Positions 10,903-19,192 of a stretch of 64,000 nucleotides of DNA are shown here, piece after piece. Source of the stretch: CAYRNR01 sp964425605 (GTDB taxonomy: Bacteria; Myxococcota_A; UBA796; UBA9615; CAYRNR01); the NCBI GenBank assembly GCA_964425605.1, contig CAYRNR010000010.1:31453-95452 (forward strand). Reading direction: 5' to 3'. How positions within the stretch are numbered: position 1 is the first letter of the stretch; the number at the start of each line of letters is the position of its first letter. The notes beneath the pieces are model-generated. The model saw only the letters and a list, made by a program, of their open reading frames with translations. It had not been told where the DNA came from and searched no databases. The position numbers and the translations under genes are program-made.

Positions 10903-12064
10903 TGGAGATGTGCAGCGCGAGGGCGTGGGCGTGGGCGAGGCGACGTCCCGCCCTGCCGGCCACCGGCAGGGCCGTGGGTGTGAGGCCCAGGGTGTCCACG
11001 AGGATTTCGAGCTCGGGGATGCGGCGCCGGGAGAGGTTGGCCCAGAGTCCCTTGATCGCGATGGTATGGGGGGCGCCCATGCTCCCTTCGAACCAGCGGA
11101 AGGTGCTGTGGTTCCACGCGAGCAGCACCAGGGGCGAGCCGCGGCGCGACTCCCCGCAGAACTCGCGGAATGCGGTCAGGACCTCGGGACACGGAGCCCC
11201 CGCACGGATGGTGGTCAGATCGGCCTCCATCCGCGTCGCCAGATAGGCGTCCGGTGGCGGCGTCGACTGAATCCAGCGATCGAACACGCGTGCACCGTCG
11301 AGGGTCGCCGCGGAGATCCGGACGGGCGGCCGGGGACCGGACTCCTCGGCCGGCCGTGGCGCCGCCTCGGTGTACATCACGACGAGCCGTGCTCCCGGCG
11401 ACAGGAGCACGTCCGGAATCGGTTGGGCCGGCCTTCGGCGGACCTGGAAGCGCTGGGTTTCGGGCGACCGCCGCTGGGAAGCCTCGATCTGGTCGTCGAT
11501 CATGGTGTGGAACGCCGAGAGTATCGCCTCGGTACCGCCGAGGCCGGGCTCGAGGATCCGCAGGGCCGCGACCACCGACTCCACGGTCGACAGGCACTCG
11601 AGGCGAGGTTCGGGGCGGATACGGTAGTTGCTGCCCTCGCCGGCTGGCAGGCAGTAGCGCGGCAACGCCGAGATCCATGGATTGTCCCGGAACAGGCGAT
11701 GGGCCTGCGACCACGTGCCGTCGATCACGACCAGGCTCGAGGGCCTCTCGTTCGCGGCCAGCGTGGTGAGGTCGAGGGCGTCCTCGGCCGGGTACAGCAG
11801 GCCTGCTCCATCGGGCAGTTCCGCAGGCGCAATCGCCGCGCTCCTGCTCGGCTGGGCCAGAACCTGCACACGGATGTCGGCCAGCCCCAACCGTAGCAGC
11901 CGCGCCGTCCCCAGGTGGTGGCGCCGCTCCTTGGCGTGCTGCAACACGTGGACCGGGATCGAGTTGTGGACGGGGGTCAGGCGATCGCACAGACACATGC
12001 TCGTGGGCTTGTCGCAGCGGTAGCAGTAGGGCCGCGCCTCACGTTCGTCGAGCCAGCTGGCCAT
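10880..12064 (-). CDS. DTW-domain protein (tRNA acp3U transferase-like) with C-terminal extension
   Basis: A 394-residue protein. The N-terminal half is a DTW domain: a zinc-type cluster C14, C17, C24, C26; the H43/E46 segment; LYPAEDA at 90-96; and the signature VIDGTWSQA at 113-121. Characterised DTW proteins (TapT, TSR3-like superfamily) transfer the 3-amino-3-carboxypropyl group of SAM to uridine in tRNA. About 190 further residues (from about 205) contain RRAPAQPIP-type linkers and an unrecognised globular domain, making it longer than bacterial TapT. The ATG at 12064 overlaps the stop of the upstream fic gene (TGATG), implying coupling. Confidence 0.8.
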   Translation of the reverse strand: MASWLDEREARPYCYRCDKPTSMCLCDRLTPVHNSIPVHVLQHAKERRHHLGTARLLRLGLADIRVQVLAQPSRSAAIAPAELPDGAGLLYPAEDALDLTTLAANERPSSLVVIDGTWSQAHRLFRDNPWISALPRYCLPAGEGSNYRIRPEPRLECLSTVESVVAALRILEPGLGGTEAILSAFHTMIDDQIEASQRRSPETQRFQVRRRPAQPIPDVLLSPGARLVVMYTEAAPRPAEESGPRPPVRISAATLDGARVFDRWIQSTPPPDAYLATRMEADLTTIRAGAPCPEVLTAFREFCGESRRGSPLVLLAWNHSTFRWFEGSMGAPHTIAIKGLWANLSRRRIPELEILVDTLGLTPTALPVAGRAGRRLAHAHALALHISSGAAHAS

Positions 12065-13143
12065 CAGGCGTCCTCGGCTTCCGAGGCGCGAACCCGCAAC
12101 CGGTCGGTAGCGACATAGCGCGTGAGCCGGCCCCGGCCTCGCCGTTCGACCAGGCCCGCGTCGAGGATGCGGCGGAAGTCCGCGCTGGCCGTCGCCGGTG
12201 AGACGGACGCCTCGGCGCAGTAGGCCGCACGGTCGGCACCGGCGAAGAGGCTCTGTTCCAGGGCGATCGTCAGCCTCTCCGGCCAGCCTTGATCGACGAC
12301 GAGGGCCTCGATCGCAGCCCACCGCCGCGCTGCCCGCTGGAGGATGTCCAGCCGCTCGCGGGCCTGCGTCAAGTGCGCCTCGATGCAGAATTCGATCCAG
12401 GCCGACGCGGCTCGTTCGGGTTGATAGCTGCCCCCCTGGACCTCGCGCAAGACCGCGTAGTAACCCAGCGTGTTCCGCGCGAGGAACTCCTCGATCGATC
12501 CCAACTCGGGGGACAAGACGCCATCCCTGGCCAGTACCAGGGACTGCAGGATGCGTGTGAGCCTGCCGTTGCCGTCCTGGAACGGGCGGATCGAAACCAG
12601 GTGCAGGTGTGCCATGGCCGCGCGCACGACGACCGGTGCGTCGACGTCGCCCGAGGAGAGCCAGGCAACCAGCTGACTCATCAGCGCGGGGACCTCTCCG
12701 GCATCGGGAGCACGGTACGCCACGCCACCACCTGGAGCTGTGACGACGACCTGTCCCGTCCGCCTGCGTCCAGGTCGTCCCTCCGGCTCTCCGGAGCAGG
12801 CTTCGAAGTGCAGGTCCAGGAGCAGTCGCTCGTTCCAGGCGAACGCCGCGTCGTCCGCGAGGATCGCGACGTGTTGCATGGCGAGCGCATAGCCAGCGAG
12901 CGCTCGTTCGTTCCTGTCCGTCGCCGCGGCCCTTCCCTCCACGAGCGCGCAGGCGGCTTCGGCAGGCACGTGATACCCCTCGATGGCCGTCGAGCTTCGA
13001 GCCGTCGCAACGCGAGCTTCACGTCGAAGCCGGCCGGCCCAGGGAGTCGCCCGCGATACTCCTGCCCCCAGACGTCGCCGGAGCGTATCCAGCTCGGAGA
13101 GGGCTGTGCGGTGTTCTTCCGTTGATGGCGTCGCGTACAGCAT
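12064..13143 (-). CDS. Fic-family protein with Arg in place of the catalytic His
   Basis: A 359-residue Fic/DOC-superfamily protein. The core motif reads IRPFQDGNGRLTR (R186 to R197), so the His that normally activates the target hydroxyl is Arg (codon CGC); the rest of the loop is intact. The N-terminal inhibitory helix motif S-x3-E-G is present at S51-G56, as in class II Fic AMP-transferases. The C-terminal 90 residues look like a winged helix (ASVSPATASADFRRIL). A perfect 8-base dyad overlaps its start codon. It may be a catalytically altered or regulatory Fic protein. It is coupled to the downstream DTW gene. Confidence 0.88.
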   Translation of the reverse strand: MLYATPSTEEHRTALSELDTLRRRLGAGVSRATPWAGRLRREARVATARSSTAIEGYHVPAEAACALVEGRAAATDRNERALAGYALAMQHVAILADDAAFAWNERLLLDLHFEACSGEPEGRPGRRRTGQVVVTAPGGGVAYRAPDAGEVPALMSQLVAWLSSGDVDAPVVVRAAMAHLHLVSIRPFQDGNGRLTRILQSLVLARDGVLSPELGSIEEFLARNTLGYYAVLREVQGGSYQPERAASAWIEFCIEAHLTQARERLDILQRAARRWAAIEALVVDQGWPERLTIALEQSLFAGADRAAYCAEASVSPATASADFRRILDAGLVERRGRGRLTRYVATDRLRVRASEAEDA

Positions 13144-13163
13144 TAGACGAATATACGTCTAAT
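13142..13163. promoter_or_regulatory. operator-like dyad over the fic start codon
   Basis: ATTAGACG (13142-13149) and CGTCTAAT (13156-13163) are perfect 8-base inverted arms around AATATA. The dyad covers the ATG of fic (13143-13141) and sits about 50 bases before the divergent gene at 13214. It is conspicuously AT-rich for this genome. A repressor-type site is likely; the winged-helix end of the Fic protein is a candidate ligand. Confidence 0.6.
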
Positions 13164-13198
13164 CGTCCAGGAAGACGAGCGCTGGCCTGGCGCGGTGC

Positions 13199-13207
13199 TG
13201 CTATATT
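13199..13207 (+). promoter_or_regulatory. possible extended -10 of the 13214 gene
   Basis: TGCTATATT is a good extended -10 (TGn-TATATT). It ends six bases before the ATG at 13214, which would give a leaderless or near-leaderless transcript. No -35 match is seen. Confidence 0.35.
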
Positions 13208-13213
13208 TCGCAA

Positions 13214-15538
13214 ATGCACCGAAGTGCGGCACAGTCAGGGGACGTCCTCTTCACCCTCCTCGTCGTCTCGATCCTGGGCCTGCCTGGACTCGCCTGCACG
13301 GACGAGCCGCCCGAAGAGCCGCCCGAAGAGCCGCCCGCGAGGCCGCTGCCACCCGACAATGATGGGATCCACGGCTTCGCCAATGGCTGCTACGCCGTGG
13401 ACGCGGCGGAACCGGGGAGTGCCACCGCCGGGTACCTCGAAGCGGACGAGACGGGAGCCGCGTTCCAGTTCACGGGGCAGGACGAGGGGGCCGCGTCTCG
13501 TTTCACCATGCGGGCCTCCGACCTCGCCACCTACCTCTTCTACGACACGGACGAGCACTACCTGATCGCGGCGACGGATGGTGAAGGCGTCTACGGGCTC
13601 TACCGGACCGCCGAGCTGCTCTCCGACACCTTGCTCAACGACGACAGCTACGTGTCGCCCGCCGAGTGGGTGCTCGAGGACTACCCGGGCGAGGACGGCC
13701 GGTTCCGGCTCCGCCACCTTCGGACGCAGGCGTTGTTGACGCTCAAGGGGCTGACCTCGGACGAGGCCGGGGCCGCGGTGATCACGTTCTATCCGTCCAC
13801 GGGATGCGCCGAGTTCCCCGAGCTGACGATCGACGCCGAGGGGACCGTGGAGCCTCGCCAGTGGGAGGACGGCGACGTCTTCGGATTCGTCGAGACCCAC
13901 AGCCACCCGTTCACCAACTTCAGCTTCGGTGGCGGCGGCATCTTCCACGGCTCGCCGTACCACAGGCTGGGCGTCGAGCACGCGCTGCCCAGCTGCGAGA
14001 CCTTCCACGGCGAAGACGGACGCCAGGACCTCCTGGGGTACGTCTACCACGGCGGCTACAACGACCTGGACGTCTCTGAACTCCTCTCCATCATCGGGGA
14101 TGGAGAGCTCCCCGAACCCAACCACGCCACCGATGGTTATCCCGAGTTCGCCGACTGGCCCAACGCCTGGGGCAGCTCGACCCACCAGACGATGTACTAC
14201 CGCTGGATCGAGCGGGCCTACCTCAGCGGCATGCGCCTGCTGGTGAACTATGCGACGGGGAACTCCGTGCTGTGCGACCTCATCACCGGGCTCGAGTTCC
14301 AGCAACCGCGGTACTCGTGCAACGACATGGTGTCCGTGGACAAGATCCTCGAGGAGAGCTGGGCCCTCGAGCGCTACATCGACGCGCAGCACGGCGGCCC
14401 GGGGCAGGGCTGGTACCGGATCGTCGAGACTCCCGAGGAAGCGCGGCAGGTGATCGACGAGGGCAAGCTCGCCGTGGTGCTCGGCATCGAGATCTCCAAC
14501 GTCTTCGACTGCTTCTTGACGCCTCCGGAGGGGGCGCCGGTGTGTGATCTCGCCCACGTCCAGGAGCAGCTCGACGCGTACCACGGCCTGGGCGTCCGCG
14601 CCCTGTTCCCCAACCACAAGTTCGACAACGCCTTCACCGCCGGCGACGGGCAGCGTGGGGTCATGGAGATGGCCAACCTGATCAACAGCGGCTACTACTC
14701 GAACTATGTCCAGGACTGCCCGGACACACCCTGGTACGGCGACGACGGCGGGGTGACGTTCGGGGGCCTGAACCAGCCCCGCGACGAGTACCAGATGGAC
14801 GAGCCGCCCCTCGACATGAGCGGGTTCGCCGAGGACCCGATCCTGACGTTGACGCCGCTGCTGTTCCAGTTCTCGGAGCCGTCGCTCGACGGGGACTACT
14901 GCCAGAATGCCGGGCTCACACCGCTGGGGGAGCAGCTCTTCGACGAGCTCATGATCCGGGGGATGCTCATCGACATCGCGCACCTGCCCAGGAGGAGCGT
15001 CGTGCGCGCGATGGAGCTGTTCGAGGACGCCGACTATCCGGGCGTGTCCACCCACGGGGACAGCGTGGGCGGCGAGATCTACCACACGGGAGGCCTGTCC
15101 AAGACCGGGTTCGGCCGCTGCGCGGATCCGGACGACCCCGGCGCGATGAGCCAGGGCTTCGCCGACCGGATCGAGCAGGTCATCGACAACGGCGGGTATC
15201 CGGCCGAGGGCTTCGGCTTCGACAACAACGGCTTCGCGGGCGGCCCGCGGCCGCGCTTCGGCGACGACAGCCACTGCTCGTCCGAACAGCCCAACCCCGT
15301 CGAGTATCCCTTCGAGTCCTACGCGGGTGACATCACCTTCACCGAGCCCCGGCTGGGCAACCGCGTCGTCGACTTCAACACCGAGGGGATGCTCCACATC
15401 GGCCTGCTCCCCGAGCTCATCGAGGACACCCGCCTCGACGGCATGACCGAAGACAGCCTCGAGGCCCTCTTCCGTTCCGCCGAGGGCTACATCCGCATGT
15501 GGGAGCGGGCCGAGGAGCGGGCCGAGGTGCTGCGGTAG
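13214..15538 (+). CDS. exported lipoprotein hydrolase, M19 dipeptidase / amidohydrolase-like
   Basis: A 774-residue protein. The N-terminus is a lipoprotein signal (hydrophobic to about 27, then GLAC), followed by a Pro/Glu repeat linker. An N-terminal beta-rich domain (about 50-205) precedes a metal-hydrolase barrel. FVETHSHPF near 221-229 gives an H-x-H type site, GLGVRALFPNHKFD near 460 a further His, and GMLIDIAHLPRRSV followed by GVSTHGDS (about 585-620) resembles the 'D-x-S/A-H' and 'S-H' strands of membrane dipeptidases. The substrate is unknown. It is much longer than typical M19 enzymes. It stands alone, divergent from fic. Confidence 0.7.
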   Translation: MHRSAAQSGDVLFTLLVVSILGLPGLACTDEPPEEPPEEPPARPLPPDNDGIHGFANGCYAVDAAEPGSATAGYLEADETGAAFQFTGQDEGAASRFTMRASDLATYLFYDTDEHYLIAATDGEGVYGLYRTAELLSDTLLNDDSYVSPAEWVLEDYPGEDGRFRLRHLRTQALLTLKGLTSDEAGAAVITFYPSTGCAEFPELTIDAEGTVEPRQWEDGDVFGFVETHSHPFTNFSFGGGGIFHGSPYHRLGVEHALPSCETFHGEDGRQDLLGYVYHGGYNDLDVSELLSIIGDGELPEPNHATDGYPEFADWPNAWGSSTHQTMYYRWIERAYLSGMRLLVNYATGNSVLCDLITGLEFQQPRYSCNDMVSVDKILEESWALERYIDAQHGGPGQGWYRIVETPEEARQVIDEGKLAVVLGIEISNVFDCFLTPPEGAPVCDLAHVQEQLDAYHGLGVRALFPNHKFDNAFTAGDGQRGVMEMANLINSGYYSNYVQDCPDTPWYGDDGGVTFGGLNQPRDEYQMDEPPLDMSGFAEDPILTLTPLLFQFSEPSLDGDYCQNAGLTPLGEQLFDELMIRGMLIDIAHLPRRSVVRAMELFEDADYPGVSTHGDSVGGEIYHTGGLSKTGFGRCADPDDPGAMSQGFADRIEQVIDNGGYPAEGFGFDNNGFAGGPRPRFGDDSHCSSEQPNPVEYPFESYAGDITFTEPRLGNRVVDFNTEGMLHIGLLPELIEDTRLDGMTEDSLEALFRSAEGYIRMWERAEERAEVLR

Positions 15539-15622
15539 AGCCCCCGAGTGTGGGATCATCCGGAAGAGCCAACGCACGATCACCACGAGAACGCCCGGCG
15601 GCGGGGCGAGAACGGGGCCGGG

Positions 15623-16813
15623 ATGCCAGGGATCTTCGAACCGGGCCGGATCGGATCTCTACAGCTGCGCAATCGGCTGGTGCGCTCGGCCACCTTCGAG
15701 GGCATGGCCGACCAGGACGGCCTGCCGGCGAAGGCCCTGTTCGACCTGTACCGCCGCCTCGCCCGCGGCGGCGTCGGGCTGATCGTCACCGGCTACGCCT
15801 ATGTGTCGCCCGACGGCCTCAACCCGTTCCCCGGCATGCTGGCCATCGACCGCGACGACGTGGTCCCGCGCTACCGGGAGCTGGTGGAGCACGTCCACGA
15901 CCACGGCGCGAAGATCGCCATGCAGATCGCCCACTGCGGCCGTCAGACCTCTGCCGAGGCCGTGGGTGAGCAGCCAATGGCGCCGTCCGCGGTGCGCGAC
16001 ACGAGCACCTTCACCGTGCCCAGGGTCATGGACGAGGCCGACATCGAGCGCGTCGCAGAGGCCTTCGGCCTCGCCGCTCGCCGCGTCCAGGACGCCGGCT
16101 TCGACGCCGTGCAGCTCCACGGCGCCCACGGCTACCTCATCAACCAGTTCCTGTGCCCCCACACCAACCGCCGCACCGACCGCTGGGGCGGCTCGCTGGA
16201 CAACCGCATGCGCTTCGTCCGCCTCGTGTACGAGCGCTGCCGCGCCCACGTCGGCGACGACTACCCCTTGCTGATCAAGATCAGCGCGTACGACCAGATG
16301 AAGCGCGGCCTGAAGGTCGACGAGGGCATCGAGATGGCCAGTCAGATGGGGGAGATGGGCTTCGACGCCATCGAGGTCAGCTGCGGCATCGCCGAGGACG
16401 GCATGTCGACGCTGCGCGGCGCCGTCCCCATCGAGGCATTCCTGGAGGCCTGGGACGTCCACCGAGACCGCAACGCCCTGTACCGCTTCGGCATGCGCCA
16501 CTTCGGCCGCTACATCGTCCGTCCGCCGCCCATGACCCAGGCGTTCAACCGCCACGCCTCGCGGGCCATCAAACAACGGGTCGATGTCCCGGTGATCCTC
16601 GTCGGGGGGATCACGAAGCTCTCGACGATGGAGGACGTGCTGGACTCCTCGGACGCGGACCTCGTCAGCCTGTGTCGGCCGTTGATCGCCGACGCGCGGT
16701 TCCCGGGCAAGCTGGAGAAGGGGACCCACACCGAGTCGATCTGTGTCCACTGCAATCTGTGTCTGGCGTACATGGCGAGGGGGCCGTTGCGGTGCTATCG
16801 AGGAAAGCGCTGA
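15623..16813 (+). CDS. NADH:flavin oxidoreductase (Old Yellow Enzyme family)
   Basis: A 396-residue FMN TIM-barrel protein. The conserved QLHGAHGYLINQFLCPHTN (about 180-198) carries the H-x2-H/N substrate-anion site, followed by R-T-D-x-W-G-G-S, the OYE hallmark. The C-terminus has CVHCNLCLAYMARGPLRCY, a cysteine set like that of the 2,4-dienoyl-CoA reductase branch, which suggests a small Fe-S cluster although the second flavin domain is missing. ATG 15623 is chosen over 15548 because the family begins MPxIFEPxRIGxLxLRNR. The physiological substrate is unknown. It converges with the suf operon (7-base gap). Confidence 0.88.
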   Translation: MPGIFEPGRIGSLQLRNRLVRSATFEGMADQDGLPAKALFDLYRRLARGGVGLIVTGYAYVSPDGLNPFPGMLAIDRDDVVPRYRELVEHVHDHGAKIAMQIAHCGRQTSAEAVGEQPMAPSAVRDTSTFTVPRVMDEADIERVAEAFGLAARRVQDAGFDAVQLHGAHGYLINQFLCPHTNRRTDRWGGSLDNRMRFVRLVYERCRAHVGDDYPLLIKISAYDQMKRGLKVDEGIEMASQMGEMGFDAIEVSCGIAEDGMSTLRGAVPIEAFLEAWDVHRDRNALYRFGMRHFGRYIVRPPPMTQAFNRHASRAIKQRVDVPVILVGGITKLSTMEDVLDSSDADLVSLCRPLIADARFPGKLEKGTHTESICVHCNLCLAYMARGPLRCYRGKR

Positions 16814-16820
16814 TCACCGC

Positions 16821-17147
16821 CTACAACCACAACCCCAGCTCCGCCCGCACCTCCTCGTTCGCGTCCACCTTGGGGTCCCAGGCCGGCTGCCACACCAGCT
16901 GCACGTCCACCGCCCCCGTCCACGGGAGCTCCGAGGCCGCGTGCTTCACACCCGCGATGATCTGTGGCCCCATCGGGCACATGGGACTCGTCAGGGTCAG
17001 GTAGACGTGGACGTTGTCGTCGTCGCCGTGGATGTCGATGCCGCGGACGAGGCCGAGATCGACGACGGAGATCCCTAGTTCGGGGTCGATGACGGGCACG
17101 AGGGCGGCCCGGACCGCGTCGATCTTCTCGGACTTGGCGAAGGTCAT
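16821..17147 (-). CDS. sufT: SufT-like MIP18-family Fe-S assembly protein
   Basis: A 108-residue DUF59/MIP18 protein. VIDPELGISVVDLGLVRGI (about 19-37) is the family signature, and TSPMCPMGPQI (about 53-63) carries the conserved Cys. Members help maturation of Fe-S proteins, probably in cluster transfer. It is the last gene of the suf operon, starting ten bases after sufU, the position SufT often occupies in Gram-positive and myxobacterial clusters. The start ATG matches the family length. Confidence 0.88.
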   Translation of the reverse strand: MTFAKSEKIDAVRAALVPVIDPELGISVVDLGLVRGIDIHGDDDNVHVYLTLTSPMCPMGPQIIAGVKHAASELPWTGAVDVQLVWQPAWDPKVDANEEVRAELGLWL

Positions 17148-17157
17148 CTTGGTTGCC

Positions 17158-17616
17158 TCAGTTCTCGGTGGTGGCCGTGGTGGTCCGGCCGGTGCCGTGG
17201 TCGTCCAGGGCCTGGACCATGGTCATCCACGGCAGCAGGGCGCACTTGATGCGGGCGGGGAACTGCTTGACCCCTCCGAGCGCCTCGAGGTCGCCCAGGT
17301 CGATCTCGGTGTCGGGATCCTGGCCGTGCATCATGGCGACGAGCTGGTCGGCGAGGTGCCGGGCCTGGTCGAGCTCGAGGCCGACGAGCATCTCGGAGAG
17401 GATGGAGCCCGACGCGGTGGAGATGGCGCAGCCGTGGCCGTTGACGGCGACGTCGGCGATGCGGCCCCCGTCCATGGCGAGCTGGATGGAGACGGTGTCG
17501 CCGCAGACCGGGTTCTCGCCGTCGGCGGCGGCGTGGGCGTGGTCGAGGCGCTTTCGGCCACGGGGGTGGCGGTGGTGGTCCATGACCACCTCGCGGTAGA
17601 GGGCGTCGAGGTTCAT
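17158..17616 (-). CDS. sufU: SufU-type sulfur-transfer / scaffold protein
   Basis: A 152-residue NifU-N/IscU-fold protein. ENPVCGDTVSI (about 34-44), GHGCAISTASGS (about 60-71) and IKCALLPW (about 123-130) give the three conserved Cys, and the insertion after the second Cys marks the SufU subgroup. SufU takes sulfur from SufS by zinc-ligand exchange and passes it to SufBCD. The ATG overlaps the sufS stop as ATGA. The C-terminal tail is Thr-rich and probably unstructured. Confidence 0.92.
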   Translation of the reverse strand: MNLDALYREVVMDHHRHPRGRKRLDHAHAAADGENPVCGDTVSIQLAMDGGRIADVAVNGHGCAISTASGSILSEMLVGLELDQARHLADQLVAMMHGQDPDTEIDLGDLEALGGVKQFPARIKCALLPWMTMVQALDDHGTGRTTTATTEN

Positions 17617-18878
17617 GAGAAGTAGCTCCTTGCGTACCTCAGGCCGTCGATGAGGGCGTCCACGTCGTCGTGGGTGGAGTAGACGCCGAAGGACGCGCGG
17701 GTGGTGGCCGGCAGGCCGAGCTTGCGGTGCAGGGGCTGGGCGCAGTGGTGTCCGGCGCGCACGGCCACGCCGCGCTGGTCGAGGAGCTGGGCGAGGTCGT
17801 GGGGGTGGATCTCGGGGTCGTGGAAGCTGATCAGCCCGCCGCGGTCGGTGGGATCGGCGGGGCCGAGCAGCTGCAGGCCGCCGACGCCCTGGAGGCGCTC
17901 CCAGGCGTACTCGACGAGCTGTTCCTCGTGGTGGCGGATGCTCTCGGCGCCGAGGTGGCGCAGGATGCGGATGGCCTCGGGGAAGGCCGCGGCCGCGGCC
18001 ACGTTGGCGGTACCGGCCTCGAAGCGGTGGGGGATCGGGGCCCAGGTGACCTCGTCGAAGTCCACCCTGGCGATCATCTCGCCGCCACCCTCGACGGGCT
18101 CGAGGCGCTCGAGGATGTTCGGGCGGCCGATGAGGGCGCCGAGGCCGGTGGGGCCGTAGGTCTTGTGGGCCGAGAACACCAGCAGGTCCGCGCCGGTGGC
18201 GGCGAAGTCCACGGGCATGTGGCCGACGGCCTGGGCGGCGTCGACGACCACCAGGGCGCCGATGCGGCGGGCGCGGTCCGCGATCTCGGCGACCGGGTTG
18301 ATGGTACCCAGCACGTTGGACACGTGGGTCAGCGCCACGACGCGAGTGCGGGAGTTGAGCAGCGACGGCAGCCGGTCCAGATCGAGGCGCCCCTGATCGT
18401 CGAACGGCAGCACGCGCACGGTGAGCTTGCGGCGCTTGGCCAGCATCATCCAGGGCACGAGGTTGGCGTGGTGCTCCATCTCGGTGACGAGGATCTCGTC
18501 GCCGGGGCGGAGGTTGTGCTCCCAGCCGCGGGCGACGAGGTTGAGCGCGGAGGTGGCGTTGCGGGTGAAGATGACGGACTCGGGCGTGGGCGCGTGCAGC
18601 CAGCCGGCCACCTCGGTGCGGGCGTCCTCGTAGGCCTGGGTGGACTCGGTGCCCAGGGTGTGGACGCCCCGGTGCACTGCGGCGTTGTTGACCCGGTAGA
18701 AGCGGGCCTCGGCGTCGATGACGGCGTCGGGCTTCTGGGACGTGGCGGCGCTGTCGAGGTAGACCAGCGGCCGGCCGTTGATCCGGCGCGTGAGGGTGGG
18801 GAACCAGTCGCGGACGGAGCCCAGCTCCGAGGACGACGAGGGGACGCGCAGGGCCTCCCCGAGGGCGTAGACGCTCAT
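17613..18878 (-). CDS. sufS: cysteine desulfurase SufS
   Basis: A 421-residue class V aminotransferase-fold enzyme that removes sulfur from cysteine for Fe-S assembly, using PLP. The active-site loop near VRAGHHCAQPLH carries the persulfide Cys, and VVDAAQAVGHMPVDF plus FSAHKTYGPTG give the PLP-Asp and Schiff-base Lys. The start is ATG 18878 (MSVYALG), which overlaps the Rieske gene stop as ATGA. A longer in-frame extension is a shadow of that gene. It lies directly upstream of its partner sufU. Confidence 0.95.
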   Translation of the reverse strand: MSVYALGEALRVPSSSSELGSVRDWFPTLTRRINGRPLVYLDSAATSQKPDAVIDAEARFYRVNNAAVHRGVHTLGTESTQAYEDARTEVAGWLHAPTPESVIFTRNATSALNLVARGWEHNLRPGDEILVTEMEHHANLVPWMMLAKRRKLTVRVLPFDDQGRLDLDRLPSLLNSRTRVVALTHVSNVLGTINPVAEIADRARRIGALVVVDAAQAVGHMPVDFAATGADLLVFSAHKTYGPTGLGALIGRPNILERLEPVEGGGEMIARVDFDEVTWAPIPHRFEAGTANVAAAAAFPEAIRILRHLGAESIRHHEEQLVEYAWERLQGVGGLQLLGPADPTDRGGLISFHDPEIHPHDLAQLLDQRGVAVRAGHHCAQPLHRKLGLPATTRASFGVYSTHDDVDALIDGLRYARSYFS

Positions 18879-19192
18879 GTCTCCTCCTCCACCTCGACCC
18901 AGCCGTCCGGCGTGATGCGGGTCGGGTAGGTCTCGATTGCCGCGGCGGCGGGCATGCGCAACACGGCGCCGGAGGTGACGTCGAAGCGCGCGCCGTGGCG
19001 GGGGCACTGGATGACGGTGCCGTCGAGGAGCCCCTCCCCGAGGGGGCCGTCGTCGTGGCTGCAGCAGTTCTCCACGGCGTGGACCGCGTCCGGGGCGGTG
19101 CGGCACAGCAGCATCGACTCGTCGTCCACCTCCACCACGCGGGTGGCGCCCACGGGGATCTCGTCCAGCTTCGCGGTTCGAACCCAGCTCAT
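18875..19192 (-). CDS. Rieske [2Fe-2S] ferredoxin within the suf operon
   Basis: A 105-residue Rieske-fold ferredoxin without a membrane anchor or signal, so cytoplasmic. The two ligand boxes are CSHDDGPLGEG (about 44-54) and CPRHGARFD (about 63-71), each Cys-x-His or Cys-x2-His. It overlaps both neighbours as ATGA, so it is firmly part of the operon between sufD and sufS. Small Rieske ferredoxins occur in many suf operons; an electron-donor or assembly role is inferred. Confidence 0.92.
   Translation of the reverse strand: MSWVRTAKLDEIPVGATRVVEVDDESMLLCRTAPDAVHAVENCCSHDDGPLGEGLLDGTVIQCPRHGARFDVTSGAVLRMPAAAAIETYPTRITPDGWVEVEEET

Noticed and set aside
13235..15586. Long minus-strand frame opposite the 13214 hydrolase
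   Set aside because: Shadow frame; the plus-strand protein has a lipobox and metal-hydrolase motifs.
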